The notes under the pieces were generated by a model. It was given only the letters and a program-made list of their open reading frames with translations, was not told where the DNA came from and searched no databases. Positions 26,798-35,117 of a DNA stretch of 53,488 nt are shown one piece after another. The translations under genes were made by a program, and so were the position numbers. Each line of letters starts with the position of its first letter. Within the stretch, counting starts at the first letter, position 1. Source of the DNA: Lachnospiraceae bacterium (GTDB taxonomy: Bacteria > Bacillota > Clostridia > Lachnospirales > Lachnospiraceae); the NCBI GenBank assembly GCA_017535945.1, contig JAFXTJ010000095.1, forward strand, positions 1 to 53,488. Direction: 5' to 3'.

Positions 26798-27211
26798 TCA
26801 TTTCTTGTCGCGGCTTTTCGGCTGCAGGGCCTCCTGAAGCAGCAGCTTCTTGTTGGCCTCATCCAGGTCCGCTTTCAGCGAATCCGCCTTCTTTTCCGTA
26901 TTCTCCTGCTTGATCTGCGTCGCGATCAGTTCGTGTTTGAGATCGTAGAGTTCCTTATCCTTCTCCTCCAACTGCGCCTGCAGCTCTTCGATCTGTCTCT
27001 TGGCCTTGAAATAATCATCCGAAATATTGAGCTGCACCATGATCGACTGCATATCGATGGGCTGATGCCTGAATCCCTCGGTCTGGCTGCACTCGTTCAG
27101 CTTGCTGTTCAGATAGGAGGCTACCTTTTGCAGGTACTCCTCACTCTCGAATCCGCTCAGGGTGATGACCCTGCCGCCGATGATCACTTCGGTATCGGTT
27201 TTTGCCGCCAT
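26798..27211 (-). CDS. zapA: Cell division protein ZapA
   Basis: The start is the ATG at 27211 (MAAKTDTEV), with AAAGGAG upstream, giving 137 aa. ZapA binds and bundles FtsZ. The N-terminal globular part has the family pattern EVIIGGRVITLSGFESEEYLQKVASYLNSK (residues about 7-37). The rest is a charged coiled coil that includes EELQAQLEEKDKEL, longer than the minimal ZapA, as is usual in Clostridia. It follows ruvB by 41 bases and ends at a terminator. Confidence 0.88.
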   Translation of the reverse strand: MAAKTDTEVIIGGRVITLSGFESEEYLQKVASYLNSKLNECSQTEGFRHQPIDMQSIMVQLNISDDYFKAKRQIEELQAQLEEKDKELYDLKHELIATQIKQENTEKKADSLKADLDEANKKLLLQEALQPKSRDKK

Positions 27212-27252
27212 AACTGCTCCTTTGCACGTATGCTCGACCAAACACTACCCGT

Positions 27253-28287
27253 CTATTTTAACTCACCCATAAAGCCTATTTCAAGTCCAAGATGGTGATA
27301 GGCTTCTTCCGTCGCCACCCGTCCCCTCGGTGTCCTGGTAATGAGCCCGTTCTTGATCAGATACGGTTCGTAGACATCCTCGATGGTGCCGGCATCCTCG
27401 CCGATGGCGGCGGCGATGTTGTCCAGCCCGACCGGACCGCCGTTAAAGCGGTGGATCATCGTGAGCAGCAGATTCCGGTCCGTATGATCGAGTCCCAGTT
27501 TGTCCACATCCATGAGATCGAGTGCTGTGACCGCGACCTCTTTCGTGATCACGCCGTCGAAACGCACCTGCGCGAAATCCCGGACACGCTTCAGGATCCG
27601 GTTGGCAATCCGGGGCGTGCCTCGGCTTCTCCGCGCCATCTCATGCGCCCCCTCCTCTTCCACCTGCACATCGAGCACGCGGGCGGACTGCAGGATGATC
27701 GCCTGCAGCTCATCGACCTCGTAATACTCCATGCGGTGCAGCATCCCGAAGCGGTCCCGGAGCGGAGCCGAGAGCATGCCGGCCCGGGTCGTCGCGCCGA
27801 TCAGTGTGAAATGCGGCAGTTCCAGGCGGATGGACCGCGCCGTGGGGCCCTTGCCGATCATGATATCGATGCAGTAATCCTCCATCGCCGGGTAGAGCAC
27901 CTCCTCCACCTGCCTGTTCAGACGGTGGATCTCGTCGATGAAGAGGACATCGCCCTCTTTGAGATTGTTGAGGATCGCCGCCATCTCCCCCGGCTTCTCG
28001 ATCGCCGGGCCGCTGGTGATCCGGATATTGACGCCCATCTCCGCGGCGATGATGCCTGCGAGCGTCGTCTTGCCCAGACCCGGAGGGCCGTAGAACAGGA
28101 GATGATCCAGTGCCTCGCCGCGCTTCTTTGCCGCCGCGATGTAGATGTTCAGGCTCTCCTTGATCTTCTTCTGCCCGATGTAATCCGCGAGGCATTTGGG
28201 CCTCAGCGAATTCTCGATGCGGTGATCCTCGGGCGTCTGCCCGGGTTCCGTTGTCGAAGTGGTGCGGATCGTCCGTTTCTCTGCCAT
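27253..28287 (-). CDS. ruvB: Holliday junction branch migration ATPase RuvB
   Basis: This 344-aa AAA+ motor drives branch migration with RuvA. Walker A GPPGLGKT is at 67-74, Walker B is in [10 protein letters not shown], the arginine-finger region is in [18 protein letters not shown], and a winged-helix C-terminus ends in the usual [16 protein letters not shown]. The start at 28287 has AAAGGAG upstream, one base after the ruvA stop. It is full length and ordinary. Confidence 0.97.
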   Translation of the reverse strand: MAEKRTIRTTSTTEPGQTPEDHRIENSLRPKCLADYIGQKKIKESLNIYIAAAKKRGEALDHLLFYGPPGLGKTTLAGIIAAEMGVNIRITSGPAIEKPGEMAAILNNLKEGDVLFIDEIHRLNRQVEEVLYPAMEDYCIDIMIGKGPTARSIRLELPHFTLIGATTRAGMLSAPLRDRFGMLHRMEYYEVDELQAIILQSARVLDVQVEEEGAHEMARRSRGTPRIANRILKRVRDFAQVRFDGVITKEVAVTALDLMDVDKLGLDHTDRNLLLTMIHRFNGGPVGLDNIAAAIGEDAGTIEDVYEPYLIKNGLITRTPRGRVATEEAYHHLGLEIGFMGELK

Positions 28288-28288
28288 C

Positions 28289-28897
28289 TTACATCAACTC
28301 CTTTAATGCCGCCTTGAGTATCGTCTCCGTATCGGCGCCGCTTTCCGTCCCCAGTACCGCGTAAACGGCGCGCATGGCCTCCTGCCCTCCGTAGCCCAGT
28401 GCCACCAGGGCTTCGATCGCCTCCTTGCCCGGATCGTCCGGAGCGAGTCCTCTTGCCGGAGCCGCCGTCTGCAGGGTGCCGGCCGTGAGTTCGTCGTCCG
28501 AGAAGCGGTCCTTGAGTTCCAGGATGATGCGCTCCGCGATCTTCTTGCCGACGCCCGGCGCCGCTGTGATCGCTTTACTGTCACCGGTCAGGATCGCAAA
28601 ACGCAGCTCATCGGGGCTCATCACCGAGAGGATCGCCTGGCCGCCCTTGGGTCCCAGACCGCTCACGGTCAGCAGTTTCTTAAAGACCGACAGGTCATCC
28701 CGTGACAGGAAGCCGTAGAGCCTGCAGGCGTCCTGCGTGACACTGAAATATGTATAGAGCTTCACCTGCTCGTCCACGCCGGGCATCCGGGAGATCGTGT
28801 CCGCGGATACCGCGATCTCATACCCAACGCCGTTCACGTCGACGACGGCGCTGTCCTCTCCCGTATATTCCAGTATTCCGGAAATAAACGCGATCAT
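28289..28897 (-). CDS. ruvA: Holliday junction DNA-binding protein RuvA
   Basis: This 202-aa protein forms the tetramer that holds the four-way junction. The OB-fold N-terminus ([26 protein letters not shown] region), the helix-hairpin-helix [14 protein letters not shown] and [18 protein letters not shown], and the C-terminal RuvB-binding three-helix domain ([12 protein letters not shown]) are all present. It overlaps the Gx-transporter gene by 4 bases and precedes ruvB directly. Confidence 0.97.
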   Translation of the reverse strand: MIAFISGILEYTGEDSAVVDVNGVGYEIAVSADTISRMPGVDEQVKLYTYFSVTQDACRLYGFLSRDDLSVFKKLLTVSGLGPKGGQAILSVMSPDELRFAILTGDSKAITAAPGVGKKIAERIILELKDRFSDDELTAGTLQTAAPARGLAPDDPGKEAIEALVALGYGGQEAMRAVYAVLGTESGADTETILKAALKELM

Positions 28898-29430
28898 GTC
28901 TCATTCCTCCCGTTCCCAAACAGTCTGTTCATATACGGCAGCACCGCTCCCGCCGCCACACCGATGAAAGCGCCCGTCACGGTCCCCGCGATGATGAGGA
29001 CCGGCGCGTAATACCCCATGCCGGGGAGTCCGGCGATCAGGCAGGCGACCAGCAGCTGCGCGAGATTGTGGCTCAGGCCTCCCGAGATGCTGACCCCCAT
29101 GATCCCGAAATGTCCGGTGCGCTTTACCGCGTTCATCACGAGGAGGCTTGCCAGCGCGCCCGCCGCGCTGAAGAGGATCCCGAAAAGCGAACCGAACAGG
29201 AATCCCGCAATGAGGATCCGGAGCACATTGACCGTCAGTGCCGCCCGCGCCCCGCCTGCCGTCCGGTCCGGCGGCAGATATAACAACAATACCACGGCCA
29301 GATTCGGCAGTCCCAGCTTCATCCCCGGCACGCCGAAGAAAAACGGGAGGCTCGCTTCCACATAGGACAGGATGAGTGCCGCGGCGAGCAGGAGTCCGGC
29401 GAGCGCGACGCCCATGCTCTTACTGCGCAA
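28894..29430 (-). CDS. Gx transporter family membrane protein (Hpre_diP_synt_I type)
   Basis: This 178-aa integral membrane protein has about five to six segments and the conserved MKLGLPNLAVVLLLY and GLSHNLAQLLVA motifs of the family once called heptaprenyl diphosphate synthase component I, now grouped with ECF-type Gx transporters. It sits next to a NusG-II protein, a very common pairing. The start is TTG at 29430, which has GGAGGTG seven bases upstream and overlaps the NusG-II gene by 11 bases; the ATG at 29415 lacks a good site. The substrate is unknown. Confidence 0.85.
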   Translation of the reverse strand: MRSKSMGVALAGLLLAAALILSYVEASLPFFFGVPGMKLGLPNLAVVLLLYLPPDRTAGGARAALTVNVLRILIAGFLFGSLFGILFSAAGALASLLVMNAVKRTGHFGIMGVSISGGLSHNLAQLLVACLIAGLPGMGYYAPVLIIAGTVTGAFIGVAAGAVLPYMNRLFGNGRNET

Positions 29431-29833
29431 CGGTATCCACCTCCGGCTCCTCCCCGCCCGCGATCTCCGCCACGAGTTTATGCGGCAGGCACACGATGCT
29501 CTCGCCTCTTCTTGAAATCCTGCCTCTGCGGATACAGATCCCGTCGGGACAGTCCGCGTCGATCACCGCACAGGTGCCGTCCCGGATCACGATGATATTA
29601 TACTCCGTCTCGCCCGGACGGGCATCCTCATAGACCTCCCCGTCCGCTCTCACGCTGAAGGTAGCGTCGTCAGAAAGTGCTCTCTCGGCAACGAGCCGTC
29701 CGTCCGAGTAGACCCGCACCATTCCGCCGTCTGCCGCCTCCCCGTACATGCGGCAGCCGACGGCGAGGACGATCCCCGCGATCACCGGGAGAAAAAACAG
29801 GATCAGATCCGCCCTCTTCACTGTCCGCGGCAT
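29420..29833 (-). CDS. NusG domain II-containing membrane-anchored protein
   Basis: The start is the ATG at 29833 (MPRTVKRADL), five bases after the pcrA stop, giving 137 aa. One membrane segment lies at about 10-27, followed by an extracytoplasmic beta domain with the NusG_II pattern: CPDGICIRRGRISRRGESIVCLPHK, written here in part (CPDGIC ... CLPHK) with two conserved Cys and a CLPH. Such proteins are paired with Gx transporters or ApbE-like enzymes. The exact role is unknown. Confidence 0.85.
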   Translation of the reverse strand: MPRTVKRADLILFFLPVIAGIVLAVGCRMYGEAADGGMVRVYSDGRLVAERALSDDATFSVRADGEVYEDARPGETEYNIIVIRDGTCAVIDADCPDGICIRRGRISRRGESIVCLPHKLVAEIAGGEEPEVDTVAQ

Positions 29834-29837
29834 CCTG

Positions 29838-32003
29838 CTATATCCTCTCGAGTTTCGCGCGCCAGGTGATCCGTCTCGTCGTATCGAGCCGGTCGAACTG
29901 AATGATGTAACAGGCATCGTCCGTATCCACCTGTGTCACGGTGCCGTCTCCGAACACGGCGTGCCGCACACGGTCACCCGCCGTAAACGCGGCGTCCCGC
30001 GCGCTCCCGGGAGGAAGAAGTTTCCTGTCCCTCTCGATATAGGCGCGCGCCGCCGCAAGCAATTGCTCGTCCGGCTCATGCGTGTATTCCAGCAGGGCCG
30101 GATCGATCTCCAGCAGAAACCGGGACGGATAGCGCGGCAGTCCCTCCGCCCCCCGGCCGCCCGCCTCGGAAAGATACAATCTCTCCTTCGCCCTGGTCAT
30201 GGCGACAAAAGCAAGCCGGCGCTCCTCCTCCATCCCCTCGAGGGTGTGCACCTTCCTCGAGGGAAAGATCCCTTCATTCATTCCCGCGAGGAATACATAG
30301 GAGAATTCCAGCCCCTTGGCGGCATGCACGGTCATGAGCCGCACGCGGTCCGCCTGATCCGACAGGGCATCCGCATTGGTGAAGAGCGCCAGATGCTTCA
30401 GATAATCCTCCGCACCCGCTTCCTCCCCGCAGGTCGTCTCATATTCAAACACCGACTGCTTAAGCTCCGCCAGATTATCGAGTCTGTCCTGCGCCCCCTC
30501 GGTGCGCAGCATCTCCTCGTAGCCGCTCTCGTTGATGAGGCTCGCGAGGATCTCGGAGACAGGCTCCGCGTTGTCCCTGCAGCGCTTGCCGTAACGCTCG
30601 ATCAGTTCGATAAAGGCCTCCGCTTTGGTGTTTTTGAACAGCGGATCGGAGAGCATCTCTCCGAGCGCCTCATAAAGAGAGACCTCATGCTCCGCCGCGT
30701 ATTCCTCCAATGCTTTCATCCGGCGGATCCCGAGGTTGCGCTTGGGCACATTGGCGATCCTGCGGAAAGAGAGATCATCCTGATACACGGCCATCCGGAG
30801 ATAGCTCAGCGCGTCCTTGATCTCCATCCTCGCAAAGAACGGCACGCCGGAGGAGACCGTATACGGGATCTGCTCACGGATCAGTGCTTCCTCCAGCGAA
30901 CGGGAAACATAATGCGCCCGGTAGAGGATCGTCATATCTTTGTAGGATGCGCCCTCCCCCTTCTTCACAAGGATCTCGCCGGTGATCCAGTCGGCCTCCT
31001 CCGCCGCATCCGCCGCAAAATGACACAACACGCTCTCCCCGTCCGGTCTTGTGGCGGCAAGCTGCTTCTCGATCCGGTTTCTGTTCACCGAGATCAGGGA
31101 ATTGGCGGCCGCCAGGATCTGCGGCGTGGAACGGTAATTCTCATTCATCATCACGGTCTTCGTCCCCGGAAAGACACGCGCGAAATCCAGCAGATGTTTC
31201 ACATCCGCACCGCGCCAGGTGTAGATCGTCTGATCCGGATCGCCCACGATGAAGAGATTGTGATGATAGCCGCACAGCGTCTCCATCAGCCGGTATTGCA
31301 GGGAATCGATATCCTGGAACTCATCGATCATGATGTATTCCAGTCGGTTCTGCCACTTGAGCCGGATATCCTCATGTTGAGAGAAGATGTAGAGTGTGAA
31401 GACGATGAGGTCGTTATAGTCGAGGCCGAAGCATTTCTTCTCCTGGTAGAGATAGCCGTAGAACAGGATATCCTCCGGCTCCGTCGCCCGGTCGTATTTC
31501 TCCTTGAGGATCTCGAGGGGCATCGCGACCATGTCGAGATAGTAATCAGGCTCCTTGAAGAGCTTGCGGATCTCGAACATGTCCCGCGCATGCGCATAGG
31601 TCATCTCGCGCAGGCTTAGGTGCCGCTCCTCATAGATGATCTTGAGCATGTCGTCGATATCGCTGTTGTCCAGCACCATGAAGCTCTTCGGATACTGCAC
31701 CGCATGGGAATCCTCCTGAAGCACGCTCACGCAGAACCCGTGAAAGGTGTTGACGTAGCCGGTGTCGTTATCCCCGGTCAGCCGGTGGATCCGCTGCCGC
31801 ATCTCATTGGCGGATTTATTGGTAAAGGTGACGCAGAGGATATGGCCGGGCAGGATCCCGAGTTCCTCCGTCAGATAGGCGAACCGGTGCGACAGCGCTC
31901 TTGTCTTGCCGCTGCCCGCGCCCGCGATGACGCGGACATAGCCCTCCGTGGCCGTGACCGCCTCCAGCTGCGCCTCATTGAGTTGTGAAAGCAGATTTCC
32001 CAT
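29838..32003 (-). CDS. pcrA: ATP-dependent DNA helicase PcrA/UvrD
   Basis: This is a 721-aa superfamily 1A 3'-5' helicase. Walker A AGAGSGKT is at 27-34, followed by TFTNKSANEM, the DEFQD box, VGDPDQTIYTWRGAD, LMTVHAAKGLEF and VAMTRAKERL. A C-terminal Tudor-like tail (DRVRHAVFGDGTV) is typical of PcrA. I choose the ATG at 32003 because homology begins there (NLLSQLNEAQLEAV) and the predicted promoter puts +1 at 32004, which implies a leaderless mRNA; in-frame starts further upstream (ATG 32024, TTG 32039) overlap the promoter hexamers. It heads the pcrA-nusG_II-Gx-ruvA-ruvB-zapA run. Confidence 0.95.
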   Translation of the reverse strand: MGNLLSQLNEAQLEAVTATEGYVRVIAGAGSGKTRALSHRFAYLTEELGILPGHILCVTFTNKSANEMRQRIHRLTGDNDTGYVNTFHGFCVSVLQEDSHAVQYPKSFMVLDNSDIDDMLKIIYEERHLSLREMTYAHARDMFEIRKLFKEPDYYLDMVAMPLEILKEKYDRATEPEDILFYGYLYQEKKCFGLDYNDLIVFTLYIFSQHEDIRLKWQNRLEYIMIDEFQDIDSLQYRLMETLCGYHHNLFIVGDPDQTIYTWRGADVKHLLDFARVFPGTKTVMMNENYRSTPQILAAANSLISVNRNRIEKQLAATRPDGESVLCHFAADAAEEADWITGEILVKKGEGASYKDMTILYRAHYVSRSLEEALIREQIPYTVSSGVPFFARMEIKDALSYLRMAVYQDDLSFRRIANVPKRNLGIRRMKALEEYAAEHEVSLYEALGEMLSDPLFKNTKAEAFIELIERYGKRCRDNAEPVSEILASLINESGYEEMLRTEGAQDRLDNLAELKQSVFEYETTCGEEAGAEDYLKHLALFTNADALSDQADRVRLMTVHAAKGLEFSYVFLAGMNEGIFPSRKVHTLEGMEEERRLAFVAMTRAKERLYLSEAGGRGAEGLPRYPSRFLLEIDPALLEYTHEPDEQLLAAARAYIERDRKLLPPGSARDAAFTAGDRVRHAVFGDGTVTQVDTDDACYIIQFDRLDTTRRITWRAKLERI

Positions 32004-32010
32004 GCGCCCC

Positions 32011-32039
32011 ATTGTACCAAACATTTGTTCGGTTTGCAA
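32011..32039 (-). promoter_or_regulatory. Predicted sigma-A promoter of pcrA, leaderless
   Basis: TTGCAA (32039-32034) and TACAAT (32016-32011) are 17 bases apart. The expected +1 (about 32004) is one base before the ATG at 32003, and no Shine-Dalgarno sequence is visible. It lies right after the GH5 terminator. Confidence 0.65.
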
Positions 32040-32045
32040 GTCATG

Positions 32046-32077
32046 AAAAACCGCGCAGGGATCTTCCCCTGCGCGGT
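32046..32077 (-). terminator. Rho-independent terminator after the GH5 gene
   Basis: On the minus strand an 11-bp stem ACCGCGCAGGG/CCCTGCGCGGT with loop GAAGAT is followed by TTTTT. It isolates the glycoside hydrolase genes from pcrA. Confidence 0.88.
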
Positions 32078-32123
32078 CTGTTTTGTGACCGTCCGCAGAC
32101 TGCGGCAGAGTCTGCCGGATCTC

Positions 32124-33068
32124 TTACAGGTATTTGACCAGCTCGTCCCGCACGCCGTCCATGCGCGCATCGACGATGCCGAAGTCCATCTGTTTATAGC
32201 TCCAGGCCGCACGGCCGATGCCGTACTTCTCAAACGCCGCGTTGATCCCCTTGTAGAATGCGAGCGTATCCTCGGGGCTCGCGACGTCGATCGCGCCGTA
32301 CTCGCCGCAGTTGAGGGAGATACCCTCCTTCTTTGCCTTCTCGATGGCGGAGGCGAACATCTTATCATAGTAATCCGCCGCCAGATCCATATCCGCGTAG
32401 GAGTAGCGGGCTTCCATGTCGAGCATGTCCGCCGCCCAGTACGCACCCTGGTGCGTAAACTTGAAAGGCTCGTAGCAGTGGAAATTGTAGATCATGTTCT
32501 TATCCGCCGGCGGATCGAGATACTGCACGGTGGATACCGCATTGTAATCATAGCTGCCGATCAGGATCTTGGATTCGGGCGCATAGGCGCGGATCCGCTG
32601 CACACAGGTCTTCCAGATCCGGTTCCAGGGCTTGAGATACTCCTCATCCGTGACCTCATTCAGGAGTTCCAGCCACACGTGCTCCGGATCGCCGCCAAAG
32701 CGTTTGGCCATCTCCTCCCAGAGACTGTAGAAATTCTCCTGGTATTTCTCGTTATCAAAGAAGCCGCTCTCCGCCACCTGCTTGTCAAAGGAGTAGCCGA
32801 GCGTCTTATGGATGTCCAGAACGATCCCGAGACCGTTGTCCAGAGCCAGCTTCACCGCACGCTCCACGCGCTCGAAGCCTTCCGGCTTCATGGACATGTC
32901 CTCATTCTGCAGGACATTGTAATCAATGGGCAGACGGACATGATCCAGTCCCCACGAAGCGATCTTTTTATAATCCTCCTCCGTGATAAAGGTGTCCAGC
33001 CGTTCCTTGCTGTAGTCGCACTGGGACATCCATCCCCCCAGATTGATCCCTCTCCTCAGTCCCTTCAT
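32124..33068 (-). CDS. Cytoplasmic GH5-family glycoside hydrolase
   Basis: The start is the ATG at 33068 (MKGLRRGINLGGW), with AAAGGAGAG upstream, giving 314 aa. There is no signal peptide, so it acts on imported oligosaccharides. GH5 marks are present: GINLGGW, HVRLPIDY, IVLDIHK, acid/base Glu138 in LELLNEV, the FHCYEPF strand and nucleophile Glu256 in NCGEYGA. It is close to exo-glucanase/beta-glucosidase-like cellulase families; the precise linkage cannot be read from sequence. It is 85 bases downstream of the sensor-diguanylate cyclase gene and may share its transcript, ending at the strong terminator. Confidence 0.88.
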   Translation of the reverse strand: MKGLRRGINLGGWMSQCDYSKERLDTFITEEDYKKIASWGLDHVRLPIDYNVLQNEDMSMKPEGFERVERAVKLALDNGLGIVLDIHKTLGYSFDKQVAESGFFDNEKYQENFYSLWEEMAKRFGGDPEHVWLELLNEVTDEEYLKPWNRIWKTCVQRIRAYAPESKILIGSYDYNAVSTVQYLDPPADKNMIYNFHCYEPFKFTHQGAYWAADMLDMEARYSYADMDLAADYYDKMFASAIEKAKKEGISLNCGEYGAIDVASPEDTLAFYKGINAAFEKYGIGRAAWSYKQMDFGIVDARMDGVRDELVKYL

Positions 33069-33153
33069 GCTTCTCTCCTTTCGCGTTTTGTTGCAGGTCT
33101 TTGTATCCCTTCCGCGGTGTCCGGCATTCCGCCCCATACCGCCGGCATTCTCA

Positions 33154-35010
33154 TCACAGATGTCTCTTCTTTTTCTTCTTCATTTTGTACATCTGCTCGT
33201 CCGCCTTGCGCACCGCATCCTCGAAATTCATCCCGGGAGTCAGGGTGGTGGAATAGGTGCCGCAGCTGGCGCTCACCTCATAGCCCAGACTCTTTCCCGC
33301 GATGATCAGTTTCTTCCCGATCTCGGCCAGGATCCGGTTCACGGCGCAGGGCCCCGGTATAAAAGCCAACATCTCGTCCCCGCCGAAGCGGACGCACAGG
33401 GAATTCTCCGGGCAGGTCGTCTTCATGGCCACCGCAACGGACGCGATCGCATGATCGCCCGCTTCATGCCCGTACTCGTCGTTGATCATCTTGAGGTGAT
33501 CCAGATCCGCCATCACGACCGTCAGCGGGATCCCGTCATTCTCCGGCTTTTTCTTCATCTCCTCGAAAGCCTCATGGAAGGCCATCCGGTTATACAGTCC
33601 CGTCAGCCCGTCCATCTTGTACATTTCCTCCACCTTGGAGAGAAGGTACTGCTGGTAGCGCATGTTGAGATAGCCGCCCAGACCGGAGTTCACCATGTCG
33701 GTGATGTTGGGGGTCTTGGAATACTCCGTGATGTCATAGGTCTCGAAGAAATAGCAGGCATAGCCCATGACGCGTCCCATGAAATCGAGTGCCTGCACGA
33801 TGAGCGGATACCCGGTATCCAGACGCTCTTCAAGGTGCGGGATCACATCGGACGGAGAAAAAGGCACCGGTTCCTTCACCTCTTCGGTGCCGTTTACGAT
33901 CAGATAATACTTATTGTCCTTGTGCTTTGTCAGGAAGTAATTTGAGCCGGATACGAAGCAGTCACTGTTAACGACGCAGGCGACATGCTCCGTGAATTTG
34001 CACCGGAGCAGGGAGATCGCCTCCCCGACCGACTGCGCCGTGAGCATCGCCGAGGTGATGTCATGGATCTCACGGATGTCATCCTGAAAGCGGTAAAATC
34101 CCGTATTAAAGCGGTTGATCGTAAGCCGGTTGGGGAATTCCAGGGCTCTTTCGCAGCCGCAGGATTCATTGGTGATCACGCGGGGCTCCACATGGTATTC
34201 CGCCGACGCGCTGCCGTTAATGGATGCCACAACCGCCTGTGCCGTGGACCCGGCAAGCTCCGCGATCTCGCAGTTTGCTGTGGTGATGCCGGGAACCGAC
34301 AGGAACGCCTCGTCATAGCCGTCATATCCGGTGACGATCATATCGCCGGGGACATCGACTCCCGCTTCCCGGAGCACATCGCAGGCATTGATCGCCATGA
34401 TATCATTGCAGCAGATCAGTGCCTCCGGCAGTTCCTCCCGCTGCAGCAGACGCCGTACCGCCTCTCTGGCGGGTGACGCCCAGAATTCCCCGTAACTGAT
34501 GCTCTGCTCATCGTAGGGCAGTCCGTATTCCGCAAGCACCCGCCGGAAGGCATCTTCGCGTTCCGCGGAGAAACGGTTGCCCTGTATCCCGGCCAGCAGA
34601 TGGAGTTTCTTCACCCCGTGCTCTTCGATCACATGCCGCACGATCTTCTCAAAAGCAGGCACATAATCAAAATTGATGCTCACCGTTCTCTGATAGGATC
34701 CGTCGACGACGATCACGGGGATGTCCCGCTGGAGCGCTTTCTCGATAAGCGCCCCGGCGATCCGGCGGCTTTTGATCTTCTCATCCATGATCACGAGCGC
34801 GTCGATCCGCTCATAGGGGACATAATCAAAGACGGCGGACTCCGCGGAGGGTTCCTCCTCCGACCAGTAGATGTCCGCGTTCAGGGCATAGACGATCATC
34901 CGGAGACCCTGTTTCTTCAGGCATTCGTTAAAAGACTCAATATAGGCATGTACCTGGGGATCGTATACTCTTGAAGTACAAAGCGCCACGATCCTGTTCG
35001 TTCCCGGCAT
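33154..35010 (-). CDS. Diguanylate cyclase with LacI-type sugar-binding sensor domain
   Basis: The start is the ATG at 35010, with AGGAG seven bases upstream and downstream of the predicted +1 (about 35043), giving 618 aa. Residues 5-285 form a LacI/GalR effector domain (RIVALCTSRVYDP, LICCNDIMAINAC, VTGYDGYDEAF) without any HTH or signal peptide, ending in the SCGCE motif. Residues 310-430 look GAF-like and 440-460 form a linker helix. Residues 465-615 are a GGDEF domain with DGLTGLYNR and RFGGDEM (543-547), Met replacing the usual Phe. No RxxD inhibitory site precedes it. It probably makes c-di-GMP in response to a cytoplasmic sugar. It lies among xylan-degrading genes. Confidence 0.92.
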   Translation of the reverse strand: MPGTNRIVALCTSRVYDPQVHAYIESFNECLKKQGLRMIVYALNADIYWSEEEPSAESAVFDYVPYERIDALVIMDEKIKSRRIAGALIEKALQRDIPVIVVDGSYQRTVSINFDYVPAFEKIVRHVIEEHGVKKLHLLAGIQGNRFSAEREDAFRRVLAEYGLPYDEQSISYGEFWASPAREAVRRLLQREELPEALICCNDIMAINACDVLREAGVDVPGDMIVTGYDGYDEAFLSVPGITTANCEIAELAGSTAQAVVASINGSASAEYHVEPRVITNESCGCERALEFPNRLTINRFNTGFYRFQDDIREIHDITSAMLTAQSVGEAISLLRCKFTEHVACVVNSDCFVSGSNYFLTKHKDNKYYLIVNGTEEVKEPVPFSPSDVIPHLEERLDTGYPLIVQALDFMGRVMGYACYFFETYDITEYSKTPNITDMVNSGLGGYLNMRYQQYLLSKVEEMYKMDGLTGLYNRMAFHEAFEEMKKKPENDGIPLTVVMADLDHLKMINDEYGHEAGDHAIASVAVAMKTTCPENSLCVRFGGDEMLAFIPGPCAVNRILAEIGKKLIIAGKSLGYEVSASCGTYSTTLTPGMNFEDAVRKADEQMYKMKKKKKRHL

Positions 35011-35049
35011 CCGTCCGCTCCTGCTGCTTACCGACACGCAGTCCATATC

Positions 35050-35078
35050 ATTTTAGTGTATGCCTCCCCCAAAGTCAA
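35050..35078 (-). promoter_or_regulatory. Predicted sigma-A promoter of the sensor-GGDEF gene
   Basis: TTGACT (35078-35073) and TAAAAT (35055-35050) are 17 bases apart on the minus strand. The calculated +1 near 35043 gives a leader of about 33 bases that includes AGGAG. Confidence 0.65.
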
Positions 35079-35117
35079 CGCAGGGGAAAGTACAGCGGGG
35101 ACGTACCGCCTGCAGGA

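Noticed and set aside
29748-31619. Long plus-strand open frame opposite pcrA (about 620 codons)
   Set aside because: It is antisense to a certain helicase gene, is Arg/His/Leu-rich without any family motif, and has no ribosome binding site; long shadow frames are expected at this GC content. The same holds for frames opposite the topoisomerase, GH43, GH51, GH120 and Enzyme I genes.
33154-35010. LacI transcription factor
   Set aside because: The N-terminal HTH is missing and the protein ends in a GGDEF domain, so it is a sensor cyclase, not a repressor.
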